A stretch of 64,000 nt of DNA from Capillibacterium thermochitinicola (GCF_013664685.1 NZ_JAAKDE010000001.1:62001-126000); one strand, 5' to 3'. Counted from the first letter of the stretch, positions 8,339 to 17,302 are shown. The notes: generated by a model not told the origin, from the sequence alone. Translations and numbers: made by a program.

Positions 8339-10004
8339 TTGTCAAAAAAGAATAAGGTCGCTCTGATCCCCCTGGGGGGGGTTAGGAGAGATCGGCAAAA
8401 ACATGTGGGCCGTCGAGTACCGGGATGAGATCCTGGTGATCGATGCTGGTCTCATGTTTCCTGACGAAGATATGCTCGGGATTGACGTGGTGATCCCGGA
8501 CATCACTTATTTGATGGAACATCAGGAGAAGATCGTGGGGATTATCTTAACCCACGGACATGAGGATCATATCGGGGCCCTGCCTTATGTGATTAAACAG
8601 ATTACCGCACCGGTGTATGGTTCCCGGTTGACGTTGGCCCTGGCCGAGGCCAAGCTGAAGGAGCATGGGGTGGAACGGAAGGTCCAGATGATTCCGGTTA
8701 GCCCCCGTGATGAGCTGAAGATCGGTTCGTTTAAAGTTGAATTCATTAATGTCAACCACAGTATTGCCGGGGTTCTCGCCCTTGCCATCCATACGCCGGC
8801 GGGGATCATCGTGCATACGGCCGACTTTAAAATTGACCACACGCCGGTTGATGGTGAACCGTTGGACTTCCATAAATTCGCCGAGCTCGGCGAGAAAGGC
8901 GTCCTGGTCCTTCTCTCCGACAGTACCAATGTGGAGCAGGAGGGTTACACCGTTTCCGAAAGGGTACTGGCCGAGAAGTTCGAAGAGTTCTTCCACGGTG
9001 CGGAAGGACGTTTGATCGTGACGACCTTTGCCTCCAATATCCACCGGATCCAACAGGTGGTGAACGCGGCGGTCCTCCACCGGCGGAAAGTGGCCTTTAT
9101 TGGGCGGAGTATGGTGAATGTGGTTTCGATCGCGAAAGATCTGGGCTATCTAAAGATTCCGGATGGTCTGGAGATCGAATTGGATGAAGTCCAGCGTTTA
9201 CCGGCCAATGAAGTGGTGTTGGTGACCACGGGGAGCCAGGGTGAGCCTTTGGCCGCGTTGAGCCGGATGGCCATGGGCGAACACCGCCGGATTACGATTA
9301 TGCCCGGGGATACGGTGATTATCTCCGCTTCCGCGATCCCTGGGAACGAAAAGCTGATTGCTCGGACGATCAATCACCTCTATAAACAAGGGGCCCGGGT
9401 GATCTATGAAGCGGTGACCGGGGTCCATGTTTCGGGCCACGCCCGCCAGGAAGAATTAAAGCTTATGCTGCAACTGGTCAAACCCAAGTTCTTCGTCCCG
9501 ATCCACGGCGAGTACCGGCATCTGGTGCAGCATGCCCGCTTGGCCCAAGAGATCGGTGTGCCCAGTAAAAATGTGTTTATAGCCGAGAACGGCGATGTCC
9601 TGGAGTTTACCGCCAATTCGGGCCGGATAGCGGGCCGGGTGTCGGCCGGCCGTATTTTCGTCGACGGGCTGGGTGTCGGCGATGTGGGCAACGTAGTCCT
9701 CCGGGACCGGAAACAGCTTTCGCAGGATGGCATTCTGATTGCCATCATTACCCTGGACCAGGAGAACGGGCAGGTTTTGGCCGGGCCGGATATTATCTCC
9801 CGCGGATTTGTCTACGTCCGTGAATCGGAAGCGCTGATGGAGGAGGTCCGGGCCAAGGTGATCGAAGCCTTGGACAAATGCCAGAACCAAGGGAATAACG
9901 ACTGGTCCTTTATGAAAGGGCAGATCCGGGAGACGCTCAGCCGCTTCCTTTACGAGCGGACGAAGCGGCGGCCAATGATTCTGCCGATTATAACCGAAGT
10001 TTAA
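8339..10004 (+). CDS. rnj: Ribonuclease J, reading frame shifted at a G8 run
   Basis: Metallo-beta-lactamase/beta-CASP ribonuclease with 5'-exo and endo activity in RNA decay. The HGHEDH metal motif lies about residues 71-76; the beta-CASP and C-terminal domains are complete, with a total near 554 residues. The expected start is TTG 8339 with AGGAGG at 8322-8327, encoding MSKKNKVALIPLGG. After this the run of eight G (8374-8381) throws the frame by +1. With seven G it would read on as LGEIGKNMWAVEY, which is the family N-terminus. As written, the TTG frame stops after 29 codons, and the main frame is only open from an ATG at 8403 that lacks a Shine-Dalgarno site. A base-calling error is the simplest explanation; slippage is the alternative. 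Confidence 0.9.
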
Positions 10005-10016
10005 GGTGGTACAATT

Positions 10017-10046
10017 CTCCTGCCGGAAGGCAGGAGAGTTTTCTTT
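10017..10046 (+). terminator. Terminator after rnj
   Basis: CTCCTGCC (10017-10024), loop GGAA, GGCAGGAG (10029-10036), then AGTTTTCTTT. A compact Rho-independent terminator 12 bases after the rnj stop. Confidence 0.85.
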
Positions 10047-10084
10047 CCGTAAGTTTTAATTTGTGTTGGGGGGCATCGGTTCAG

Positions 10085-10964
10085 ATGAAGCTTGGGGAGC
10101 GGCGTTTGTTTGGTTTGTTTGGCGATCCGGTCGGGCATTCCCTCTCGCCATACCTGCAGAACGAGGCCTTTCGCCTCCTGGGGATCAACGGGGTTTACTT
10201 AAGCTTTGCGGTGAAACCGGAGGAACTGGGGGCGGCGGTGGCGGCGGTGCGCTGTCTGAAGATGGGCGGGGTGAACATCACGATCCCCCACAAAGAAAGG
10301 ATCGTTCCCTATTTGGATCGCTTGGCGGGGGATGCCCTGCTCACCGGATCGGTGAATACGGTGGTGCCGGAGGACGGCCAACTGGTCGGGTACAGCACTG
10401 ATGGGGAAGGGTTTCTGTTATCCCTGCGGCACCAGGGAGAAATGGAGCCGGCGGGAAAGAAGGCGGTGCTGCTGGGGGTTGGCGGCGCAGCCAGGGCGGT
10501 GGCTTTCCGTTTGGTGCAAGAGGGAGTAGCCGCTCTTTATCTGGTCGGGCGTAATCCGGAGAAGACCGCCGGTCTGCAGGCGGCACTGCGCGAGCGGACC
10601 GGCTTTGCGGCGGTGGGGCTTTCTTTTGCTGATCCGGATCTGGCGGCCGTGGCGGCGGAGGCCGATTTGGTGATCAATGCGACCCCGCTGGGGATGTATC
10701 CCGTTACTGGCGACCACCCCCCCCTTCCCGCTCACGGCCTGCCGCCGAGATTGTCTCGTAGCCGATCTGGTCTACCATCCGCTGGAAACGGCCTTCTTGC
10801 GCGAAGCGCGGCGGCTCGGCTTGCCTACCCTGGAGGGGTTGGGGATGCTGGTCTACCAGGGGATTCTGGCCTGCCGCTTGTGGACCGGGCAGACCCCGCC
10901 TTTTGATCCGTTGTACCGGCTCTTAAACGGGTTGCTGACGCAAGGTTCGACGTCCATGGCGTAG
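10085..10964 (+). CDS. aroE: Shikimate dehydrogenase, frameshifted near its C-terminus
   Basis: NADPH-dependent reduction of 3-dehydroshikimate in the chorismate pathway. The N-terminus has SLSPYLQN and NITIPHKE (substrate site with catalytic Lys), then VLLGVGGAARA (NADPH Rossmann site) and NATPLGMYP. After about 10735 the frame fails. The conserved tail, VADLVYHPLETAFLREA and GLGMLVYQ, continues in the +1 frame to a TAG at 10962-10964. The total is 880 bases, one more than a multiple of three. A C8 run lies at 10717-10724, but the residues just after it fit the original frame, so the exact lesion could also be two missing bases near 10750. Start ATG 10085 is preceded by a G-rich ribosome site. 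The other aro genes are intact, so a sequence error is likely. Confidence 0.85.
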
Positions 10965-11101
10965 CCGGGAAGGCAAAATCCCGGGTGCGGCAGGAAAAAC
11001 TTAGCCGGTCGCGAAGTAGATCATGCAATTAAGCAATGAACTCCGGTAAGCTTTTTACGGCGCAAGGAAACGCAAAAAGCCAGACATAAGAGGGTGCATG
11101 C
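10965..11101 (+). other. Structured gap upstream of the secretin-like gene
   Basis: Two hairpins lie between aroE and the secretin-like gene. CCGGGA/TCCCGG (10965-10970 with 10979-10984) has an 8-base loop and no T-run. GCTTTTT/AAAAAGC (11050-11056 with 11074-11080) encloses a G/C/A-rich loop. I compared the region by eye with the c-di-GMP class I and II consensus elements and do not find a convincing match. It could be a leader RNA; the function is unknown. Confidence 0.35.
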
Positions 11102-12829
11102 ATGCGGTACAAAAGGAAGGATAGTCGCCGGTTCTTACCTCTCCTGCTTTTTTTCGTGATCCCGCTGGTGCTGTCAGGGGCGGAGCCGGAACCGAGCGCC
11201 AGGGTCTTGCCCGAGTTGCATCTGGACAACGCCGACCTTCGGATGGTCTTTCGCAGTCTGGCCGGGTTTGGCGAGTTTCCGGTCGTCTTGGCCCCTATCG
11301 TGCAGGGGAAGGTGACCCTTCCGCTCAAACCGGGCTTGACGGCGAAGGAAGCGGTTGAACTCTTGGCGGGGATGCACGGTTACCCCTGCTCCTGGGTGGA
11401 AGGGACCGCGCTGATTGGGGCGGAACCGGCCGCTTTGGCAGAGCGCTTCCTTGATCATTTCCAATGGTCACTGGCCAGTGAAGAAGCCGTGGTGGCCGCT
11501 TTAACCCGGGTTGTTCCCCGGGAACGCCTCCAGATGGAGGCGGGCCGGCAGGAGGTAACTGTTCCGGTCAGCCCATTGGAGGCCGAAAATATCCGTGAAG
11601 TTCTGAAGACCGTGGACCGGAGCGCCACTCCTTACTTGATGGTGGCGGAGTTGGTCGAAATTGAGCTGGATTATGCACAAGAACAGGGGTTGAACTGGGC
11701 GCTCCCCCGAACGGCCGTCCACACGCCTTTGCGGCTTGGGGCGTTTACCGCCACCGACCAACTGCGGCGGACGGTGGTGGGCAGGCGGCTGGCCGGTGAG
11801 CGCTTTTGGGTGGAGAGCAACCGGTCCGGAGTGGCTTTCCTCGGTGATCAGTACCCGGTCATTACAACCAACCCCGACGCCCGGGTAAATCTGATCCAGT
11901 ACCAAAAGGTTGGGGTGGGTATCGAAGTGACTCCCCACCCCCGGAATGACGGCGCGCTTGGCCTCGAGCTGACCTTAACGGTGAGCGGGATTGGCGGCTG
12001 GCTCGAAACGGCCGACGGCCGCCGCGTGCCGCAGATCGAAAACAGCCAAATTATCGCCCAGCAGACCCTGGCGCCGGGGGAAACTTGTGTGCTTTCGGGT
12101 TTGACTTTTACGGAGCAGACGGCTTCCGCCCTGCTGCTGACCCCGGGCCAAGAGGGACCGTCGAAAGAAAAAACCGTCTGTTTGTTCCTGACTCCCCTTC
12201 CGGAAGGAACGGCTCCGACGAACACCGGTGCAACCGGCAAGGCCGCTTCGGCGGCGCCCGCGTCCGGGGCGGAGGTGATTCATATTGAGATCTTCAGCCC
12301 TGACCAACCCACGGCGGTGACGGCTACCCCGGTACCCCCACCGACACCTCAGGTGCTGGCGGAAGTAGTCGGTTTTGAGCCGCCTAAACCGTCCAGTGGG
12401 GAGGCCACGGGACCGGCCGGGCCACAGCCGGGGCCGGAACCGGCGCCGGGGCCGACGGCGGTGGTGGCCGAAAGCGGGGGTGAACAGCCGCCTGTTGCCT
12501 TGCGGGTGGCGTACCGGGTGGTTAGCGGCGATACGGTCTTTTCGATTGGACGCAAGTACGGAGTGGATCCGGCGGCCATTCTCGACGAAAACGACCTCCC
12601 CGCTTCGGGCCTGCTCCGGGTAGGACAAACTATCCGGATCCCGATTCCGGCCAATCACCTTTACCAACTGAAACCGAAAGAGACCCTTTGGCGGATCGCC
12701 CAGCGTTACGGGGTTACTGTTGAATTGCTGATGGAGATCAACAGTATTACCGATGTGACGGCGCTCCGCACGGACCAAATCATTATCTTACCGGTCCCCA
12801 TTGACCAGGTAGTTAACGATAACTATTGA
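11102..12829 (+). CDS. Secretin-domain protein with two C-terminal LysM domains
   Basis: A 575-residue exported protein. Visible parts: a signal peptide (about residues 10-27); an STN/N0-like segment (LPELHLDNADLRMVFRSLAG, about 36-100); an N1-type region; a secretin-fold domain (about 170-355, including LNWALPRT, PVITTNPDARVNLIQYQ, VGIEVTPH and LAPGETCVLSGLTF); a Pro/Gly/Ala-rich linker (about 365-465); and two LysM repeats (VVSGDTVFSIGRKYGV and LKPKETLWRIAQRYGV). The usual secretin lip motif VPxLGxIPxLGxLF is absent and that loop is shortened. Secretins next to aroK-aroB recall the pilMNOPQ-aroKB order of Proteobacteria, but no pilMNOP genes are here. Probably a peptidoglycan-bound relative of PilQ; whether it forms a pore is unknown. 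Confidence 0.8.
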   Translation: MRYKRKDSRRFLPLLLFFVIPLVLSGAEPEPSARVLPELHLDNADLRMVFRSLAGFGEFPVVLAPIVQGKVTLPLKPGLTAKEAVELLAGMHGYPCSWVEGTALIGAEPAALAERFLDHFQWSLASEEAVVAALTRVVPRERLQMEAGRQEVTVPVSPLEAENIREVLKTVDRSATPYLMVAELVEIELDYAQEQGLNWALPRTAVHTPLRLGAFTATDQLRRTVVGRRLAGERFWVESNRSGVAFLGDQYPVITTNPDARVNLIQYQKVGVGIEVTPHPRNDGALGLELTLTVSGIGGWLETADGRRVPQIENSQIIAQQTLAPGETCVLSGLTFTEQTASALLLTPGQEGPSKEKTVCLFLTPLPEGTAPTNTGATGKAASAAPASGAEVIHIEIFSPDQPTAVTATPVPPPTPQVLAEVVGFEPPKPSSGEATGPAGPQPGPEPAPGPTAVVAESGGEQPPVALRVAYRVVSGDTVFSIGRKYGVDPAAILDENDLPASGLLRVGQTIRIPIPANHLYQLKPKETLWRIAQRYGVTVELLMEINSITDVTALRTDQIIILPVPIDQVVNDNY

Positions 12830-12846
12830 GGAGGAAGGGGAATGGG

Positions 12847-13131
12847 ATGAAGAACTATATGGAAGATGTAGTTCTTGAGGTTTTGGAAGAAGTTCTGCAG
12901 GTCAATCCTGATTTTTGCCGTTGCCCAAAGTGCAAGCAGGATGTGGTTTTGATTGCCCTGAGTAAAATTAAGGGAAGGTACGCCTCCAGCCCGGTCGGGG
13001 AGATCTTTGCCCGGGTTGAACAGAGTGACCGCCAGGTCCGGACCGATGCCTTGCTGGCCGTGATGCAAGCACTCGAGCAGGTGGCGGCCTACCCGCGCCA
13101 TGACGGGCCGACCAAATTGACGGAAAAATAA
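12847..13131 (+). CDS. ComFB family protein
   Basis: A 94-residue protein matching the ComFB family: NYMEDVVLEVLEEVL at the start, CRCPKCKQDVVLIAL with the paired cysteines (a probable metal site), SSPVGEIFAR, and the AAYPRH ending. Start ATG 12847 follows GAGGAGGAAGGGG; the TTG at 12826 overlaps the ribosome site and the preceding gene. ComFB was named from the Bacillus competence operon, and cyanobacterial members have been reported as cyclic-dinucleotide receptors that influence pili and competence. Sitting directly behind a secretin-like gene, it may regulate surface assembly, which is inference. Confidence 0.85.
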   Translation: MKNYMEDVVLEVLEEVLQVNPDFCRCPKCKQDVVLIALSKIKGRYASSPVGEIFARVEQSDRQVRTDALLAVMQALEQVAAYPRHDGPTKLTEK

Positions 13132-13160
13132 TCCACAAGGGTGAGTAACGGAGGGGGAAG

Positions 13161-14369
13161 ATGCGATTTTTAACGGCTGGTGAATCCCACGGGCCGGCCC
13201 TGGTGGCAATCATTGAAGGTTTTCCCGCCAAGGTTCCCGTGGTGCAGGAGGCAATCGACCGGGAATTGGCCCGGCGCCAACTGGGTTTTGGCCGCGGCGG
13301 GCGGATGAAAATCGAACGTGACCAGGTGGAGATCCTGTCGGGGGTCCGGTCCGGGGCGACCATCGGGAGTCCGATCTGTTTACGGATTAACAATCGGGAT
13401 TGGCCTCGCTGGTCGGGGGTGATGGCTCCCTTTACCCCGCCGGAGACGGCTACGGTGAACTTGGCGGCCGATCCGCTCCTTGATAAAGTTTCGACTGTGG
13501 TGACAACGCCCCGTCCGGGTCATGCCGATCTGAGCGGGGCTTTCAAGTACGGCTATACCGATCTGCGCAATATTATTGAACGGGCCAGCGCCCGGGAGAC
13601 GGCGGCCCGGGTGGCGGTGGGGGCCTTCGCCAAACTATTATTGGCCGAGTTTGGGATTTTTATCGGCAGTTATGTGACGCACATCGGTGGGGTTGGGGAG
13701 GATTACCGGGAACCCTTGACCCCGGCGGCGCAAGCCCGGGTTGACGAGTCGCCGGTCAGAGCCGTCAATCCGGAGCTGGCACAGGCGATGGTGGAAACGA
13801 TCGAAGCCGCCCGGGAGCAGAAGGAGACCCTGGGGGGAATTTTTGTGGTCTACGCCACCGGTGTCCCGCCGGGGTTGGGTTCCCATGTTCACTGGGACCG
13901 CCGGATCGACGGACAGTTGGCCCAGGCGGTGATGGGGATCCCGGGGATCAAAGGAGTGGAGTTCGGGGTGGGCTTTAAAGGGGCCGATCTGGTCGGCTCC
14001 CAGATGCATGACGCCATCGGCTTCACGACGGAGACCGGCTGGCAGCGGGCGAGCAACCGGGCCGGGGGGATCGAGGGTGGCATCACCAATGGAGAACCGT
14101 TGATTCTGCGGGCGGCAATGAAACCCATCCCCACCTTGTACCGGGGGTTGCCGTCGGTTGACCTCAAGACCAGACAGCCCCGGGCTGCCGGGGCCGAACG
14201 TTCGGACTTGACTGCCGTACCGGCGGCCGGGGTGGTGGCCGAAGCGATGGTCGCTTGGGTACTGGCGGCGGCTTTGCAGGAGAAGTTTGGGGGAGATACC
14301 CTTCCCGAGCTTAAGCGGGCTTACCGTTCCTACCGGGAGGGATTGGATGCGGGACCGGCGGACAGTTAA
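13161..14369 (+). CDS. aroC: Chorismate synthase
   Basis: Converts 5-enolpyruvylshikimate-3-phosphate to chorismate using reduced FMN. The 402-residue chain opens with the family motif GESHGPALVAII and contains GRGGRMKIERD, RPGHADLSGAFKYG, ERASARETAARVAVGAFAK (FMN/phosphate binding) and SNRAGGIEGGITNGEPL. The start ATG is preceded by GGAGGGGG. The 3' end overlaps aroK by 23 bases, so translation is coupled. Part of the aroC-aroK-aroB-aroQ block. Confidence 0.97.
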   Translation: MRFLTAGESHGPALVAIIEGFPAKVPVVQEAIDRELARRQLGFGRGGRMKIERDQVEILSGVRSGATIGSPICLRINNRDWPRWSGVMAPFTPPETATVNLAADPLLDKVSTVVTTPRPGHADLSGAFKYGYTDLRNIIERASARETAARVAVGAFAKLLLAEFGIFIGSYVTHIGGVGEDYREPLTPAAQARVDESPVRAVNPELAQAMVETIEAAREQKETLGGIFVVYATGVPPGLGSHVHWDRRIDGQLAQAVMGIPGIKGVEFGVGFKGADLVGSQMHDAIGFTTETGWQRASNRAGGIEGGITNGEPLILRAAMKPIPTLYRGLPSVDLKTRQPRAAGAERSDLTAVPAAGVVAEAMVAWVLAAALQEKFGGDTLPELKRAYRSYREGLDAGPADS

Positions 14370-14889
14370 ACCGAACCTGATCTTGACCGGGCTGATGGGC
14401 TGCGGGAAAACGACGGTCGGCCGGCTACTCGCGGCCGAACTTGGTTGGGAGTTTGTCGATACCGACCAATTGATCGAGGAGGCCACCGGCCATTCGATTC
14501 CGGAGTTGTTCCGGGAGAAAGGTGAACCTTTCTTTCGCCTGGTCGAAAAGGAAGCCATTCGTGGCTTGGCCGGAAAAAACCATGCAGTGGTGGCAACCGG
14601 TGGCGGCGCGGTCCTGGATGGGGAGAACCGCCGCCTCCTGCAGTCGCTTGGTCTTGTTGTTTATTTAAAAACCGCTCCGGAGGTGTTGGGCGGCCGCGTC
14701 CAACGCAGTACCGACCGTCCCCTCCTGGCCGGGCAAGACGCCGTCGGGGTCCTGGCGAAACTCCTCCGCGAACGGGAAAAGTATTACTGCGAAGCGGATG
14801 AAGTGGTGAGGACCGACGGACGGACGCCCCGGCAGGTGGCGGCGGAGATTATAAACCTGGCGCGACAGTGGGGAGTCGGTACCGGATGA
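14347..14889 (+). CDS. aroK: Shikimate kinase
   Basis: ATP-dependent phosphorylation of shikimate. The P-loop GLMGCGKTT lies at about residues 14-22, the shikimate-binding DTDQLIEEATG and FR.E.. segments follow, ATGGGAVLD is the Walker B-like region, and the lid contains RPLL. It has 180 residues, normal for AroK. The start is ATG 14347, which overlaps the end of aroC and has GGGAGG seven bases upstream; the upstream ATG 14287 lies deep inside aroC and adds a non-family extension. Confidence 0.95.
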   Translation: MRDRRTVKPNLILTGLMGCGKTTVGRLLAAELGWEFVDTDQLIEEATGHSIPELFREKGEPFFRLVEKEAIRGLAGKNHAVVATGGGAVLDGENRRLLQSLGLVVYLKTAPEVLGGRVQRSTDRPLLAGQDAVGVLAKLLREREKYYCEADEVVRTDGRTPRQVAAEIINLARQWGVGTG

Positions 14890-14923
14890 CCCGGTGTCGG
14901 TCAGGAGGAGGATGAAGCGAACA

Positions 14924-16015
14924 ATGGTGAGGCGGATGGAGATCAAGGCGGAAACGGAGACCTACCCCCTGTACCTGGGTTCCGGGTTGCTGGCCCGGGC
15001 CGGGGCCATCCTGCGGGAGGAGGGTTTGACCGGGAAGGTACTGGTGGTGACGAACCCGACCGTCGGTGCCTTTTATCTGGCGGTAGTGGTGAAAGCCTTG
15101 GCGGAGGCGGGTTTTGATGTCCAGACGGTGACGATTCCCGATGGTGAGGTCTATAAGCGGCTCGATCAGTTGACCAAGGTCTATGATGCCGCGGTCGTCG
15201 GTTGTTTGGAAAGGGATTCGACGATCCTGGCTTTGGGCGGTGGAGTGATCGGCGATCTGGCCGGTTTTGCCGCCGCCACTTACTTGCGAGGGGTGCGCCT
15301 GGTACAGGTGCCGACGAGCCTGTTGGCCCAGGTGGACAGCTCGATCGGCGGCAAGGTGGCCGTTAACCACCGGGAAGGAAAGAACCTGATCGGCTCCTTT
15401 TACCAACCGTCGGTCGTCCTTAGCGACCTGGAGGTCTTGACCACCCTGAACGAGCGGGAATTCAAAACGGGCCTGGCCGAGATCATCAAAGTGGGGCTGA
15501 TTGGCGATTGCACCCTTGATGCCTTTCTTCGGCAGCACAGTACGGCGGTACGCCGGCGTGAGCCCGAGGCTTTGCTGGAGATCATCGCCCGGGCTTGTGC
15601 CTTTAAAGCCCAGGTGGTGACGGAGGATGTCCGGGAAAAGGGACGCCGGGCGATTCTCAACTATGGCCATACCATCGGTCACGCTTTGGAGGCGGAGACC
15701 GGTTATACGGTCTACCGGCACGGGGAAGCGGTGGCGATCGGGATGGCGGCGGCGGCGGCGATCAGTGTGGAGCTGGGGCTGGCGACACCGGAGCTAAGCC
15801 GGGCCACCCTTGAAGTCTTGACGCTTTATGAGTTGCCGACGACCATCGCGGGGATCCCGGCGGAGCAGCTTTTGGCCAGGATGGCTTGGGACAAAAAAGT
15901 CAAGAACGGCCGCCTCCGCCTGGTTTTAAGTCCGCGGGTTGGCGACGTGTTGGTGAAGGACGATGTGCCGCCGGAACTGATTTTAGCGGTCTTACGCCGG
16001 ATGGGCGCGGCTTAG
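14924..16015 (+). CDS. aroB: 3-dehydroquinate synthase
   Basis: Makes 3-dehydroquinate from DAHP using NAD and a divalent metal. Motifs: [19 protein letters not shown] (NAD site), [25 protein letters not shown], and the metal ligands in [19 protein letters not shown] and [10 protein letters not shown]. About 363 residues. The start is uncertain: AGGAGG repeats at 14903-14911 are too close to ATG 14912, and fit ATG 14924 acceptably; GTG 14894 is in frame but precedes the ribosome site. Located between aroK and aroQ in the operon. Confidence 0.95.
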   Translation: MVRRMEIKAETETYPLYLGSGLLARAGAILREEGLTGKVLVVTNPTVGAFYLAVVVKALAEAGFDVQTVTIPDGEVYKRLDQLTKVYDAAVVGCLERDSTILALGGGVIGDLAGFAAATYLRGVRLVQVPTSLLAQVDSSIGGKVAVNHREGKNLIGSFYQPSVVLSDLEVLTTLNEREFKTGLAEIIKVGLIGDCTLDAFLRQHSTAVRRREPEALLEIIARACAFKAQVVTEDVREKGRRAILNYGHTIGHALEAETGYTVYRHGEAVAIGMAAAAAISVELGLATPELSRATLEVLTLYELPTTIAGIPAEQLLARMAWDKKVKNGRLRLVLSPRVGDVLVKDDVPPELILAVLRRMGAA

Positions 16016-16028
16016 AGGGGGGATAGCC

Positions 16029-16481
16029 ATGAAGATCCTGGTGTTACACGGCCCAAACCTGAACCTTTTGGGGGAACGGGAACCGCAGGTTTACGGCCGG
16101 GTTAGCCTGGAAACCATTAACGAAAAACTCCGGAAACTGGCGGACGAACTCCAGGTGGAGCTGGCGATCTTCCAGTCCAACCATGAGGGTGCGCTGATCG
16201 ACCGGATCCACCAGGCCCGCGGCGTCGAACAGGGAATATTGATCAACCCGGCTGCGTATACCCATACCAGCGTTGCCCTGCGGGACGCGCTGGCGGCGGT
16301 TGCCCTGCCCGTGGTGGAAGTGCACCTGACCAATATCCACGCCCGGGAGTCTTTTCGCCACCAGTCATTGACGGCACCGGTCGCCGCCGGTTTAATCTGT
16401 GGTTTTGGTGCAGACAGCTATTTGTGGGGGTTGCGGGCTTTGGTTAAGCTGATTCGGGGCGAAAACAAAGACGAAAGTTAA
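16029..16481 (+). CDS. aroQ: 3-dehydroquinate dehydratase, type II
   Basis: Dehydrates 3-dehydroquinate to 3-dehydroshikimate. The 150-residue protein has the type II signature [18 protein letters not shown] with the catalytic Tyr, [12 protein letters not shown], the [17 protein letters not shown] segment and [11 protein letters not shown] with the catalytic His. Start ATG follows AGGGGGG. It is the last gene of the aromatic cluster and is closed by a strong terminator. Confidence 0.97.
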   Translation: MKILVLHGPNLNLLGEREPQVYGRVSLETINEKLRKLADELQVELAIFQSNHEGALIDRIHQARGVEQGILINPAAYTHTSVALRDALAAVALPVVEVHLTNIHARESFRHQSLTAPVAAGLICGFGADSYLWGLRALVKLIRGENKDES

Positions 16482-16517
16482 GAGGCTACGAGGAGTAACT
16501 CGTAGCCTCTTTTTTTC
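16481..16517 (+). terminator. Terminator of the aro cluster
   Basis: A 12-bp stem, AGAGGCTACGAG (16481-16492) and CTCGTAGCCTCT (16499-16510), is followed by seven further T. The stem begins at the last base of the aroQ stop codon. The opposite-strand gene ends 25 bases downstream, so it may also act in the convergent direction. Confidence 0.92.
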
Positions 16518-16541
16518 CGATCTACGCTGGCGAGCGGGATC

Positions 16542-17070
16542 TTAAGGGACCACGCTGGTCTTGGCGCTTATATGTTTGTAGTTGGACAGGAAAACAAACT
16601 GCTCGGGTTGGGACGTTTCGACCAAGCCTAGCCGGTGGGCGGTTTTCCAGGAACCAATGTTGCCGATCTGGGTGCGCCAGCATGGGCGGCGGCCAAACTG
16701 CTCGAACTGGCTCCGGCTTAAAGCACGGGCACATTCCAGCGCCAACCCCCGGCCCCGGAATTCGGGGCGGGTGGCGACGCCCAATTCGCAGTAGTGGTCA
16801 GTGAAAGTCAGGGTGGACGCCACGGAGGCAAGTTCGCCGTCGATGAAGGCCGCCGCCACTTGTCCCTGGGTTAAGAGGTCTTCAACGGAAGGGAAGAATT
16901 CCCACAGCCAATCCTCGGCGGCAAAGACTTGCCGGAACAGCCCGGCATCTTGTTGTTGCAGAGACTTCACTGCGTTCCGAGTTGAGTAGGAAAAGCGCGG
17001 AACAATTTTCGGGGGTATCGTTCAGGAGCAACTGGACGGTATCCCGTTTGTGCGGAGGTAGCCTCCTCAT
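16542..17070 (-). pseudogene. GNAT acetyltransferase, apparently frameshifted
   Basis: The main frame (from a GTG at 16970) encodes the C-terminal acetyl-CoA domain: VAAAFIDGELASVAS, CELGVATRPEFRGRGLALE (the RGxGLA acetyl-CoA loop) and GSWKTAHRLGL. It resembles the GNAT_acetyltran (PF12746) type. An upstream ATG at 17070 with a GGGAG ribosome site opens a different frame, MRRLPPHKRDTVQLLLNDTP. The two join if one C is removed from the C5 run (plus-strand G 17011-17015), giving about 175 residues. The interval is 3n+1 in length, consistent with a single extra base. Either a decaying gene or a base-calling error. The role of the enzyme is unknown. Confidence 0.65.
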
Positions 17071-17149
17071 CGTTTCATCTCCCAAATTTATTTAGTCCGA
17101 CTGCCGTTGGGACGTGCGGAAGATCCGGTGGCTACCGTTAACTGCCAGG

Positions 17150-17240
17150 TCCTAAAATAAAAACACCCCCTTTGTTCAAGTCGCGAGAATTACCAGCGAC
17201 CAACGGCTTGGAGGTGGCAATTCCTTGATTCAAGCATATG
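17150..17240 (-). promoter_or_regulatory. Candidate attenuator-type leader upstream of the GNAT gene
   Basis: Read on the minus strand, GAATTGCC and GGTAATTC can pair over 8 bp, including one G-U. The partly overlapping CACCTCC can instead pair with GGGGGTG, which is followed directly by TTTTTATTTT. The two pairings share bases and one is a terminator, which is the layout of a transcription attenuator. It belongs to no family I recognise. No strong promoter is visible above it. Confidence 0.4.
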
Positions 17241-17261
17241 TTTCCCTTGCCAAAAAGCAAT

Positions 17262-17285
17262 CCGGAAAAAACACTGTTTTTCCGG
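17262..17285. other. Perfect 9-bp inverted repeat
   Basis: CCGGAAAAA and TTTTTCCGG flank a 6-base loop. It lies in the roughly 300-base gene-free gap 17071-17375, between the leader candidate and the terminator of the decarboxylase genes. It could terminate in either direction or be an operator; nothing decides between these. Confidence 0.35.
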
Positions 17286-17302
17286 GAAAAAGACAGGGGG
17301 AG

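Noticed and set aside
10965-11101. c-di-GMP class I or II riboswitch before the secretin-like gene
   Set aside because: Fragments such as ACGCAAAAAGCC resemble the class I core, but the tetraloop helix and conserved receptor bases are not in place.
14849-15721. Long minus-strand open frame (290 codons) over aroB
   Set aside because: Antisense shadow of a well-supported aroB in GC-rich sequence; no ribosome site or recognisable product.
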